DNA of 64,000 nt from Cloacimonetes bacterium UBA6097. Lineage in GTDB: Bacteria > Cloacimonadota > Cloacimonadia > Cloacimonadales > Cloacimonadaceae. Positions 53,727-61,966 of the stretch are shown piece after piece. The notes under the pieces are model-generated. The model saw only the letters and a program-made list of their open reading frames with translations. It had not been told where the DNA came from and ran no database searches. Numbering within the stretch: the first letter of the stretch is position 1; each line of letters begins with the position of its first letter. A program made the position numbers and the translations under genes. The stretch lies in NCBI GenBank assembly GCA_002435865.1, contig DIWV01000002.1:119427-183426 (forward strand), read 5' to 3'.

Positions 53727-55793
53727 CTATTTCTTAAAATATCCCCTTACAATTCGAACGCCGATACTTGTATACTTGCCTGTAGCATTTTCTTTTCCTC
53801 TGCCGGCAACGCGCTCATAGTTTCTGCTGTCAGCCCAGGAACCACCTCTCAATACTCTGTATGAACCGTTTTCTGCACCTTTGGGATTTGCCTGTGGTTC
53901 ACTGCTATAAGCATCATACCAGTCCCAGCACCATTCCCAAACATTACCGCTCATATCATACAATCCAAGTTCATTGGGTTTCTTTTGTCCTACATTTTGT
54001 GTTTTATATCCTGAATTGTCTTTATGCCAGGCAACATCATACTCGTTATCACTACCCGAAAAATTATAAAAATTGCTGTTTAAGCCACCCTTGGCAGCGA
54101 ATTCCCATTCCGCTTCAGTAGGCAGCCTGTATCCATCAGCTTCCCAATTGCAGGTTACTGTCCACTTCATACTATCGTTTTTGTTAACATTGTTAGGATC
54201 TGGATTATTTTTATCAATTGTATAACAGGGTGTGAATCCTGCCAATAAACTTAGGTTATTGCAGAATTCGATGCATTCATACCAGCTTATATGTTCCACC
54301 GGTAAATCAAATCCGTGGAAATTGGAAGGATTGCTTTCTGTAGCAAGGTTCCAGATTTTTTGAGTTACTTGTATTTTACTGATTAAAAATGAGTTCAGTT
54401 CAACTTCATGAATAGGTTTTTCGTCGCTTCTGCCCACACTGTTAGTATCTCCCATACTGAATTTACTGCCCTCAACAAGGACCATATCGTATTCTGCCAA
54501 TACCTTGCCTGTGAAGAACATAAATATATCCCGGAAGATATCGATTTCATACTTGTTTTTCTTCTTTTTCTCAACTAACCGGTTCTTTGTGATAAATTTA
54601 GTTTCTTCTTTCCGTAACCAATTCCCGGGTTTTACAACAACTCTTTCACGATAAGGTTCCATTACTTTAACCGTAACATCATGCTCAAACTTCAGCTTTT
54701 CTATAGCTTTGCTCATAAAGACAGGTTTGATTTTAAAGTTATTCCATTCTTTTTCAGCATTACTCAGCTCCAGCAAAGGTTTTTCTGTGGAGAATCTATC
54801 TACTATTTCCTGTAACTCGGAAGGTACCTTGTGAGCTTTCATTGCGTTCATATCATCGGAAATTCTTTTTGACAGGTTAGCAAATTTTTCGCTTTTAATA
54901 CTTGATAAGCAATCTCTCAATTCACTTTCATAAACCTGGAAGTCACCATCACCGGCTGCTTTCAAAGCATAAAAACCATGTTTGTTGATTACATTGTTTA
55001 ATAAATGTATTGCAGGTTCAATTTGTTTTGCTGCCATATTATACTTCGCCAGCATAAAATATGCTTCAGTCAGATTTTGATTCATTTCAACAGCTTTACC
55101 TGCGAATGATATAGCTTCGTCAAACTTCCCCTGACAATAATTCGCCCAGCTTATGCACAAGTATGCTAAAGCTGTGTCGGAAGGGAAATCTGTATGTGCA
55201 AAAGCAACCACATGTTTAAATGATTCCTCAGCTTTTTTCAGATCGACAGCTTTGAGATTACAATCATAAAATCCCAATCTGATAATTCCCTGTAGTTGGT
55301 AAAAGCGCCATTCAGACTTAAATCCCGAAGAAGTCTGGTTTCCATAAACTGCTTTCTCAATTTCTTCCAAAGCCGTCGTATCGTCTTCTCTAGAAAATGC
55401 TTCGCGTGCTTTATCAAAGTGGTTGAAAGCTAAAGTTTGTTCAGGTGAATCAGTAGAGTGAACTAACAAACTTAGCTTCTCATTCATATGCCCCATTCTG
55501 GCTATTCTGTTTGTTAGACCCCAATGAAAGGTATGGTGCATTTCCGGGTATGCTTCTAATGATTCCTGGGGAATATAAGATAAGGCGACCTTATCAGATG
55601 CTTCAGTTAATGAATGCTCAAGGATATTTAATCCATTTTGTTCGAGGGTGTTTTGGTCTGCTATCAGTTCAAGTGTTTGTTTTGAAACTTCAATTAACAT
55701 CTGCGGATTGGCTTTATTATCAGTTTTGATATACTTCTTATCTTTCAGGTAATCAAGATAAGAATATCCTGAGTCATATACATAATAAGACGT
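53727..55793 (-). CDS. TPR protein with C-terminal SUMF1/FGE-like domain, possible ACG start
   Basis: The first in-frame ATG (55700) gives 657 residues. Upstream the frame stays open and reads like protein (YYVYDSGYSYLDYLKDKK). A strong AAGGAG (55801-55806) stands exactly seven bases before an in-frame ACG at 55793 and far from the ATG, so I place the start there with caution. The N-terminal half holds TPR-like helices (about residues 100-330 from the ATG) and the C-terminal 230 residues an FGE-sulfatase domain with YRLPTEAEWEFAAKGG and VLRGGSW. The catalytic FGE cysteines are absent. No signal peptide. Confidence 0.75.
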   Translation of the reverse strand, partial: TSYYVYDSGYSYLDYLKDKKYIKTDNKANPQMLIEVSKQTLELIADQNTLEQNGLNILEHSLTEASDKVALSYIPQESLEAYPEMHHTFHWGLTNRIARMGHMNEKLSLLVHSTDSPEQTLAFNHFDKAREAFSREDDTTALEEIEKAVYGNQTSSGFKSEWRFYQLQGIIRLGFYDCNLKAVDLKKAEESFKHVVAFAHTDFPSDTALAYLCISWANYCQGKFDEAISFAGKAVEMNQNLTEAYFMLAKYNMAAKQIEPAIHLLNNVINKHGFYALKAAGDGDFQVYESELRDCLSSIKSEKFANLSKRISDDMNAMKAHKVPSELQEIVDRFSTEKPLLELSNAEKEWNNFKIKPVFMSKAIEKLKFEHDVTVKVMEPYRERVVVKPGNWLRKEETKFITKNRLVEKKKKNKYEIDIFRDIFMFFTGKVLAEYDMVLVEGSKFSMGDTNSVGRSDEKPIHEVELNSFLISKIQVTQKIWNLATESNPSNFHGFDLPVEHISWYECIEFCNNLSLLAGFTPCYTIDKNNPDPNNVNKNDSMKWTVTCNWEADGYRLPTEAEWEFAAKGGLNSNFYNFSGSDNEYDVAWHKDNSGYKTQNVGQKKPNELGLYDMSGNVWEWCWDWYDAYSSEPQANPKGAENGSYRVLRGGSWADSRNYERVAGRGKENATGKYTSIGVRIVRGYFKK

Positions 55794-55860
55794 AAGACAA
55801 CTCCTTATAAATAATGTGTTTAACTAAAAGCCTGTTAAGTATAAAATACTAGAAAGGCTA

Positions 55861-56322
55861 TTAAAACCTATACTCCATCCGGAGTAATTTATCTTCAAAT
55901 TTTATTTTAATTCTATTCTTTTCAGCGTTATAATTGTACAAATGAGCATCTACAAAAGCATCTGCTACTGAAAGCACTAATACTGTCCCTATCCACCAGT
56001 AGTCACTTCTCAAGTCATCTTTATAGCTGTCTCTTTTAACTTTGTAAAAAAGAAAATCTGCCTGACTTGAATTATCCATTAAATCCTGATATTTATTCAC
56101 TTTGTCATTATCATTAACGGCATTAGCTATTAAAAAAGCCTGCAATCCAATAACAGCAGCAGCCTTGATGTATGCGTGATTGTATATTTGTCCCCCGCCT
56201 GGAAGTACAGCAGAATATAGCATTGCCCTGATTGGACTTTTTGTGTATTCCAGGGCTTCAACTTTCGTGTTAAACAACAAAGCTCCGGTTATGAGTAAAA
56301 TCAGTATCAGGACTTTATTCAT
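55861..56322 (-). CDS. DUF5683-like small exported protein
   Basis: A 153-residue protein with a signal peptide (MNKVLILILLITGALLF). The segment MLYSAVLPGGGQIYNHAYIKAA, a Gly-Pro-rich start of a membrane hairpin, is typical of DUF5683-type proteins in the Bacteroidetes and relatives. Its start overlaps the upstream gene's stop by four bases. Function unknown. Confidence 0.72.
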   Translation of the reverse strand: MNKVLILILLITGALLFNTKVEALEYTKSPIRAMLYSAVLPGGGQIYNHAYIKAAAVIGLQAFLIANAVNDNDKVNKYQDLMDNSSQADFLFYKVKRDSYKDDLRSDYWWIGTVLVLSVADAFVDAHLYNYNAEKNRIKIKFEDKLLRMEYRF

Positions 56323-57260
56323 CCGCTTAACCTTTCCTTTAGGGATAAAAGAAACAAGGGAATTAAAATCTCGTGATGTCCGACAAAGTAATATCCTTTG
56401 CCGTTATTTAAAACAGGTCTTTGCACAATATTAACCATTGGCCTGTACTGCATATTCATATCAAATACTGCTGTTGTAAATCTCTTTAGTGGATTACCGA
56501 GATTCCTGACTACAGAGACAGCTTTAAGAAAGACTTCAGGAATAATTACACTGGAACCAAAATTTATAAATACTCCACCATCATTAAGGTCAACCAGTTT
56601 TTGGCAGAAAATGCGGAAATCCCTTAAACTTGTATCGCCAATTGCTGCACCATCAGCAGATGGATGCTGGTGAATGATATCTGTTCCCAAAGCTACATGC
56701 ACTGTGCAGGCAATCCCGGCTTCAAATGCCTTCGCCAAAAGTGAAAGTTCCTTGTGTGGTGCAGTTTCTGACAGTGCTTTGCCGATTGCTTCACCTAAAC
56801 CTGATTGTTTTGCCTGAGCTTCTTTTATGATATAATTTATTCCGTCTGCTGTATCAGAAGCCATACCAAAAGAACCATCTTCCAGAGCAGTTGCCACATC
56901 TTCAGAAGTCTTGCCGAACATGGCAATCTCATAGTCATGAATAATGACAGAGCCATTTACAGCTATGCCTTTTACTACTCCAAGCTCAATCATTTCGATA
57001 ATCAGAGGAGACAATCCGCATTTGATGACATGTCCGCCTAAACCGAGATAAACAGGTTTTCCTCTATTATGTGCATTAACACAGGCATTGATTAGTTCAT
57101 TAAGTTCTTTGGCTTTGAGAATATCAGGTACAACAGCCCAGAAGTCAGCTAATCCTTTTTTACCTGATTTGGCAAACAGAGAGCTGTCGACATTACTCAG
57201 CCTGTCTTTGGTTTTATATGTTTTCAGATTGGTAAGATCAATTTCGCGAAACTTACTCAT
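56319..57260 (-). CDS. Conserved protein of unknown function (deoxyhypusine-synthase-like?)
   Basis: A 313-residue soluble protein. Gly-rich segments PVYLGLGGHVIKCGLSP, NGSVIIHDYEIAMFG and a histidine-bearing ALGTDIIHQHPSADGAA look like Rossmann-type nucleotide-binding loops and an active site. The layout recalls deoxyhypusine synthase-like proteins, but I am not certain and bacteria lacking the eIF5A pathway carry such relatives for unknown ends. It overlaps the DUF5683-like gene by four bases and follows queH by ten. Confidence 0.6.
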   Translation of the reverse strand: MSKFREIDLTNLKTYKTKDRLSNVDSSLFAKSGKKGLADFWAVVPDILKAKELNELINACVNAHNRGKPVYLGLGGHVIKCGLSPLIIEMIELGVVKGIAVNGSVIIHDYEIAMFGKTSEDVATALEDGSFGMASDTADGINYIIKEAQAKQSGLGEAIGKALSETAPHKELSLLAKAFEAGIACTVHVALGTDIIHQHPSADGAAIGDTSLRDFRIFCQKLVDLNDGGVFINFGSSVIIPEVFLKAVSVVRNLGNPLKRFTTAVFDMNMQYRPMVNIVQRPVLNNGKGYYFVGHHEILIPLFLLSLKERLSG

Positions 57261-57270
57261 AACTTCGTGT

Positions 57271-57825
57271 TTATTTTATTACTTTACCCGGTTTCCAATA
57301 GCGTTCTTTTTCACTGAAGATGCATCCGCAATAAGACTGACGGTACATACCGGCAGCTTTTGACATATCTATTCCTGACTGCCAAAGCTCACGCCAGTCC
57401 TGATAGTAAAAATCCACACCGAACTGTCCGGCAAGCCTCTCTCCGATTGCTTTTACTGCCTCATGTTTCTGATATTTACTATACAGCAGGGTCGTGGTAA
57501 AAGCATCGAATTCTTTACCCATTGCTATCTGGGCAGTTCTGACAAGTCTTAATTCATAACAGCTATGACAGCGCACAACGTCTTTTTTATCCGTTGCTTT
57601 CAAATACATATCAAGGTCATACTCATCCTGCCAGATTACAGGAATTTTTTCTTTCTCAGCAAAGTCTTTCAGGGTATCCCTGCGTTTAAGATATTCCGTA
57701 TAGGGATGGATGTTGGGATTGTACCACAACAGTGTAACATCCCATTCTCTGCGCAGCTCCTGTAAAGGTGCTATCAAACAGGGGGCACAACAGGTGTGCA
57801 CCAGAATTTTCTTTTTATCTGACAT
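57271..57825 (-). CDS. queH: Epoxyqueuosine reductase QueH
   Basis: A 184-residue QueH when started at the ATG at 57825, which has AAGGAG ten bases upstream; an ATG at 57864 in frame would overlap the PAS gene further and has no such site. The metal-binding cysteines are in HTCCAPC (Cys12, Cys13), CHSC and YCGC. It reduces epoxyqueuosine to queuosine at the wobble position of GUN-anticodon tRNAs, and the tRNA-Tyr in this window is such a tRNA. It overlaps the PAS gene stop by 11 bases. Confidence 0.92.
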   Translation of the reverse strand: MSDKKKILVHTCCAPCLIAPLQELRREWDVTLLWYNPNIHPYTEYLKRRDTLKDFAEKEKIPVIWQDEYDLDMYLKATDKKDVVRCHSCYELRLVRTAQIAMGKEFDAFTTTLLYSKYQKHEAVKAIGERLAGQFGVDFYYQDWRELWQSGIDMSKAAGMYRQSYCGCIFSEKERYWKPGKVIK

Positions 57826-58150
57826 GATGCTGCATCTCCTTTGGCAGTTCAATTGACATTTCAACTACACCGGCAACTTCTCCGTTTTTGAACCAGGGCT
57901 GCTGATATATCAGTTTACATAGACCTTTTTTATCAATCGTGTAGGTATTTGGATTTCCTGTTGCCATCATTTGCAGGATTTTCTGCCATGATTCAGGCTT
58001 ATGGCAGTCCTTAAGGCTATGCCCTATAAGGTCTTTCCCACCTTCATCAGCAAATGTTAAACAGGCTTTATCATTCATCTCAATAACAATTCCCTGCCGG
58101 TCACATACTGTGATAGCTGCAGGAAATTCCTTTATCCATTCAAAATTCAT
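57815..58150 (-). CDS. Single PAS-domain protein
   Basis: A 111-residue protein that is almost wholly one PAS fold, with the typical ITVCDRQGIVIEMNDKACLTF start and an LIGHSL helix. No output domain is present. It overlaps queH and may sense a ligand or redox state; its partner is unknown. Confidence 0.78.
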   Translation of the reverse strand: MNFEWIKEFPAAITVCDRQGIVIEMNDKACLTFADEGGKDLIGHSLKDCHKPESWQKILQMMATGNPNTYTIDKKGLCKLIYQQPWFKNGEVAGVVEMSIELPKEMQHHVR

Positions 58151-58176
58151 ATTATCCTATTTTTTTTAAACTCATC

Positions 58177-58193
58177 ATAGGGCGCAGCCCTAT
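58177..58193. repeat. ATAGGGC palindrome
   Basis: Perfect 7-bp arms ATAGGGC/GCCCTAT around GCA in the gap before the acyl-CoA dehydrogenase stop. A short extragenic palindrome, not a classical terminator. Confidence 0.5.
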
Positions 58194-58259
58194 ACAATAT
58201 CGGGTGGTGGGTGGGAGTTGATAAAACTCTTTATTCAAACTTCTCTATTTCCCAAGTGG

Positions 58260-59405
58260 TTAATACTCTTTTAATATTGCATTCGCCACGATTCCACGCT
58301 GGATTTGGTTTGTGCCTTCATAAATCTGCAGAATCTTGGCATCGCGCATCATCTTTTCAACCGGATATTCTTTCATGTAACCATAACCACCGCAAATCTG
58401 AACTGCATCTGTTGTAACCTGCATTGCCACATCAGAAGCAAAATACTTGCACATAGCGCTTTCCTTGGCGTAATTGCGTGCACCGGAATCTATCATCAGG
58501 GCAGTATTTCTCACCAATGCCCTGGCAGCTTCAATTTGTGTTCCCATGTCCGCCAGCATAAACTGTACGCCCTGGAAGGAAGATATCGGCTTGCCGAATT
58601 GTATTCGCTGGTTAGCATATTTGGCTGCATACTCAAAAGCACCTCTGGCTACACCAACAGCCTGAGCACCTACCATTGGACGAGATTTATCAAATACTTT
58701 CATTGCTGTGATAAATCCTGTCCCTTCCCTGCCTATCAGATTTTCTGCAGGGATTACACAATCTTCAAAGACAAGCTCACGAGTCGAGTTTGCCCTGATA
58801 CCCATCTTGTTTTCTTTCTTACCAAAGCTGAATCCCGGCGTATCTTTTTCCACTATAAAGCAGGAACATCCGCGAGGTCCTTTGGATTTATCTGTCATGG
58901 CAAAAATTGTATAAATCTCAGCTTCTCCGCCATTGGAAATCCATTGTTTGGTTCCATTCAGGATATATTTATCACCGTCTTTGCGGGCTGTTGTTTCAAT
59001 TCCGCCTGCATCACTGCCGGCATTAGCTTCTGTTAAACCAAAAGCAGCAAGCCTTTCTCCTGTAGCAATCTGACCCAGGTATTTTTTCTTCTGCTCTTCA
59101 CTACCTGCAATGGAAATAGGATACATTCCCAATCCTGTTACACCAAAAGCCAGCGAAATACCCATATCAACAGCACAAAGCTCTTCTGTTACTATAGCAA
59201 GGTCAACAACCTTACCGCTGATTCCGCCGTACTCCTCCGGGATTAAAACAGCAAATAAATCGCTTTGGCGCATAACTTCCACGATATCCCAGGGGAAGGT
59301 GCCTTCTTCATCGTATTTTTCACTCAGGGGTGCCATCTTTTCAACGGCAATCCTTCGGGCAATGTCTCTCATTTCTTTTTGTTCATCAGTCAGGAAATAT
59401 TCCAT
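58260..59405 (-). CDS. Acyl-CoA dehydrogenase
   Basis: A 381-residue enzyme of the medium/short-chain or butyryl-CoA dehydrogenase class. FAD-binding and substrate segments include LTEANAGSDAGGIET and KQWISNGGEA; the catalytic base is Glu363 in IYEGTNQIQR near the C-terminus. It oxidises an acyl-CoA with electron-transfer flavoprotein as partner. No etfAB or other beta-oxidation gene is adjacent, so it appears isolated here. Confidence 0.92.
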   Translation of the reverse strand: MEYFLTDEQKEMRDIARRIAVEKMAPLSEKYDEEGTFPWDIVEVMRQSDLFAVLIPEEYGGISGKVVDLAIVTEELCAVDMGISLAFGVTGLGMYPISIAGSEEQKKKYLGQIATGERLAAFGLTEANAGSDAGGIETTARKDGDKYILNGTKQWISNGGEAEIYTIFAMTDKSKGPRGCSCFIVEKDTPGFSFGKKENKMGIRANSTRELVFEDCVIPAENLIGREGTGFITAMKVFDKSRPMVGAQAVGVARGAFEYAAKYANQRIQFGKPISSFQGVQFMLADMGTQIEAARALVRNTALMIDSGARNYAKESAMCKYFASDVAMQVTTDAVQICGGYGYMKEYPVEKMMRDAKILQIYEGTNQIQRGIVANAILKEY

Positions 59406-59660
59406 AAGGCAAACTCCTTAAATTATTCTTATTCAGTTTTATCCAGTTTAAATCAGAATCTATGCATATTTGATTTCTGTCAATTAAAATGTCTATCCTC
59501 TTGTTATACTTATTAGTAAATGTTTTAACTTTAACTGACTCTTTGCGATTGATACATTTGATGATAGATTTAGAATACATTGAACAGCAGAGTATTAAAT
59601 AATATCAAGCTTACACACCTCTCAGTATTTTACTAAACCAGGCAGGCAGGACACATTGAG

Positions 59661-59820
59661 ATCAGACATGCGAGACGCATATCACTACGATTGTATGTCG
59701 CTACGGGTGTATGTTGTAGGTACAGGCGTCCCCGCCTGTATAAAATCAGACATGTGGACACCTCAAAATCAGACATGTGGGACGCCTTGAAATTTGACAT
59801 GCGGGACGCATGTCACTACT
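59661..59820. repeat. Degenerate ATCAGACATG repeat cluster
   Basis: Four related units: ATCAGACATGCGAGACGCAT, ATCAGACATGTGGACACC, ATCAGACATGTGGGACGCC and TTTGACATGCGGGACGCATG, two of them followed by ATCACTAC or GTCACTAC. A short GGCGTCCCCGCC palindrome lies between units. Confidence 0.6.
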
Positions 59821-59867
59821 TACTTAGCGCTCATTTATCTCTTATTCACTTCAATAAATCTAATATA

Positions 59868-59966
59868 TATTCACAGTATATTTACAGTATAGTTTCTGTA
59901 TCTCAACATACAGAAAGTATACTGCAACTATACTGCAACTATACAGAAACTATACTGCAACTACTG
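59868..59966. repeat. 11-bp-period array C with central hairpin
   Basis: Units in strict 11-base phase: TATTCACAGTA, TATTTACAGTA, TAGTTTCTGTA, a turn at TCTCAACATAC, then AGAAAGTATAC, TGCAACTATAC, TGCAACTATAC, AGAAACTATAC, TGCAACTACTG. CAGTATAGTTTCTGTAT pairs with its opposite arm with one mismatch around a six-base loop. Same unit family as arrays A and B, but with the long arm on the right. Confidence 0.87.
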
Positions 59967-60065
59967 AGAATTAAGAAAGAAAAAAGCAAGGGAAAACTTA
60001 GGTGAAAGACAAAACAGAGAAAGGGGAAAAATGTGCGGTTGTTCCAGACAGAAAATATAACTCTG

Positions 60066-60110
60066 CAAAAAGAAAAGGGAACAAGGCTATAGAGTTTATC
60101 CTTGTTCCCT
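60066..60110 (-). terminator. Terminator of the outer-membrane operon
   Basis: On the minus strand AGGGAACAAGG pairs with CCTTGTTCCCT around a 13-base loop, followed by TTTTCTTTTT. It lies about 80 bases after the last gene's stop. Confidence 0.85.
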
Positions 60111-60187
60111 CTTATAGTAAATAATAACTTATTATGTGATTATTTAAGTTTGCTTCATTCTAATTCAGCAGAACCATTACAAATTAA

Positions 60188-60802
60188 TCAGAACTTAAAG
60201 CCAAAGTTTGCACCGGGCTCGAATTTATAGTTTGGTTTTCCATCTTCTATTTCATCAAAGGAATCCGGGAAATTGGAATTGACCGGCCAGTATTTGAGAG
60301 CAATTGCAGGTTCCACAAACCAGCGTTTGTTAAGGAATTCCAAGCGGTATCCAGTAATAAATTGCAGATATAATTGGAAACCGTCCTGGATTTGCTTATT
60401 ATCTTCATCATAAAATTTCTGAAGAAAAGGCGTTGCAACAGCAGATGCGTACATATTATTCCAAAAGAACCGCTGATAACCAAGCCCCACACCAAAAGCC
60501 TTAACCTTGCCGGGATATAATTCATCGGAATTTCCATAGGTTCCCAAAGGTTCATTATATGCCCAGGAAGTAGCTTCGACTAACAGAATTTCTTTGTCAG
60601 TCAATTGATAGCCATAGTTCAACTGATAAAAATGAGGGGGATTTTCTGCATCCAGATTACCCAGCAGGAAAAGTGAGCTCCCTATGGAATGACGCCATGT
60701 TTGTACAACCTTATCGGACACAAAATCTGATTGAGCCAAATCCTGGCTATAGGCTAAAGTGACTGATAAGACGAATAGTACTGTTATTAAAACGCTTTTC
60801 AT
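60188..60802 (-). CDS. Predicted outer-membrane beta-barrel protein, unknown function
   Basis: A 204-residue protein with a signal peptide (MKSVLITVLFVLSVTLAYS). Alternating hydrophobic strands with aromatic ends, for example FYQLNYGYQL, VEATSWAYN, LYLQFITGYRLEFL, and a C-terminal FEPGANFGFKF ending in Phe, point to a small outer-membrane barrel. It is the last gene of the operon with DUF4249-like and TonB receptor genes, 18 bases downstream. Confidence 0.72.
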   Translation of the reverse strand: MKSVLITVLFVLSVTLAYSQDLAQSDFVSDKVVQTWRHSIGSSLFLLGNLDAENPPHFYQLNYGYQLTDKEILLVEATSWAYNEPLGTYGNSDELYPGKVKAFGVGLGYQRFFWNNMYASAVATPFLQKFYDEDNKQIQDGFQLYLQFITGYRLEFLNKRWFVEPAIALKYWPVNSNFPDSFDEIEDGKPNYKFEPGANFGFKF

Positions 60803-60820
60803 TTCACTACATTCCTTTAC

Positions 60821-61954
60821 TTACTTCACGATTTTGGTATACATTACGCCGCCGCTGGCAGACCCAAAGCAGCCCAGAGCGTTTTGAACACCGCCATGAT
60901 AGTAGCCTTCCGGCATATATTTGTACCGGAAATAGTTATCGTCCATTATGTAGGCTGTTACCTGATACCTTCCGTAAAAGACAAATGCCTGGCGGTAATC
61001 GGTAAGAGATACATACCAGTTTCCGTCTGTATGCTGTTTGGAAATGAACTTGGACATGATGTTTATCCTGCGGATAGTTTCTCCGGAAGCCTGGTAATAA
61101 TTGGATTCCATATCTGCAGGCGGGTGTTCCTGCCCAAAGAAAACGGTGGTGAATTCCAAATCAGTGGAAAACTCTTCCAGGCAGTAAAGCTCCACCATGT
61201 AATTAATGCTTTGATAGCCATCTACTTTAAGAGTTACAGGATAGTGAACATCAACCAGAGGATAAGATATTGAAGTAGTGCTGTCATCAGGATCTGTTGT
61301 ATATCCCTGCCCTGCCGGTGGTGTGTAATTAAAATTTGGAATCAGTTCTGCTGCTTTGGGAACTGTGGTTTCCGCATAAATCAGCTTTTCGTAACCGGGT
61401 ATTGTAACTTCAATCCTGTAGGTATATTCCGGCATAATTTCGTGGCTGTCTGCGTCTATATAGAATGTTACAACCCTGTCTGATTCAGGAATCGGGACTG
61501 ACATTGCAGTCAGGTAAAAGCTCATAGTATCGCCGTTGACTGCTGTCTCAAGGATTTTGACTGTTGCATTGTCGACAAACAATTCAGCAGAATTGAGATT
61601 GTCCAATGATGTGCTTTTGCCTATCCAGACCGGATTTTCAAATGAAATTGTAGTTCCTGCCTTCAGGATACCGTTCAAGGTATAATGCGACTTTGTAAAA
61701 CGCTCCGGAGATACGAAGTCTGAACAGGCAGTGAAGAGCAGGCTGAAGAGCATAATTCCCATGAAAAGGAATAGATTCCAACCAAATCCGTAAGATTGAT
61801 TTTCTGTCTTTTCAGGGTCACCGGATTGACTATTATCGGTTTCGTTCCGGGTCATACTGAGCATAGTCGAAGGATGAAGTCTGTTCTCTCTGTCTGCACT
61901 ACTACCGGGCTCAGTTGGACAAACTGCAGGGATGGATTTATTGTTTTTTTTCAT
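60821..61954 (-). CDS. DUF4249-like lipoprotein with a repeat-disrupted signal peptide
   Basis: A 377-residue protein. The first six residues (MKKNNK) look like a signal-peptide n-region, but the hydrophobic core and lipobox (LLFTAC, Cys77) come 55 residues later. The extra segment (about residues 24-38) is encoded by a CTTCGACTATGCTCAG-type repeat at 61851-61877. The mature part resembles DUF4249 proteins that pair with TonB receptors. AAGGAAG before the ATG at 61954 supports translation from the far start; the later Met65 could be an alternative. It lies 12 bases after the TonB receptor gene. Confidence 0.7.
   Translation of the reverse strand: MKKNNKSIPAVCPTEPGSSADRENRLHPSTMLSMTRNETDNSQSGDPEKTENQSYGFGWNLFLFMGIMLFSLLFTACSDFVSPERFTKSHYTLNGILKAGTTISFENPVWIGKSTSLDNLNSAELFVDNATVKILETAVNGDTMSFYLTAMSVPIPESDRVVTFYIDADSHEIMPEYTYRIEVTIPGYEKLIYAETTVPKAAELIPNFNYTPPAGQGYTTDPDDSTTSISYPLVDVHYPVTLKVDGYQSINYMVELYCLEEFSTDLEFTTVFFGQEHPPADMESNYYQASGETIRRINIMSKFISKQHTDGNWYVSLTDYRQAFVFYGRYQVTAYIMDDNYFRYKYMPEGYYHGGVQNALGCFGSASGGVMYTKIVK
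61851..61877. repeat. CTTCGACTATGCTCAG-type repeat inside a coding region
   Basis: The element TCATACTGAGCATAGTCGAA lies inside the N-terminal coding part of the DUF4249-like lipoprotein gene. Similar elements are common extragenic repeats in environmental bacteria; the peptide HPSTMLSMT is their usual translation. Confidence 0.65.
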
Positions 61955-61966
61955 TTTTACACTTCC

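Larger units (their letters stand above)
59406..60187. other. Gene-free repeat-rich spacer with 11-bp array C
   Basis: About 780 bases without a convincing gene. Contains four degenerate copies of an ATCAGACATG-GACGC unit at 59661-59820, array C at 59868-59966 and a terminator at 60066-60110. The AT-rich stretch just upstream of 59405 presumably holds the acyl-CoA dehydrogenase promoter, but no boxes were clear. Confidence 0.65.
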
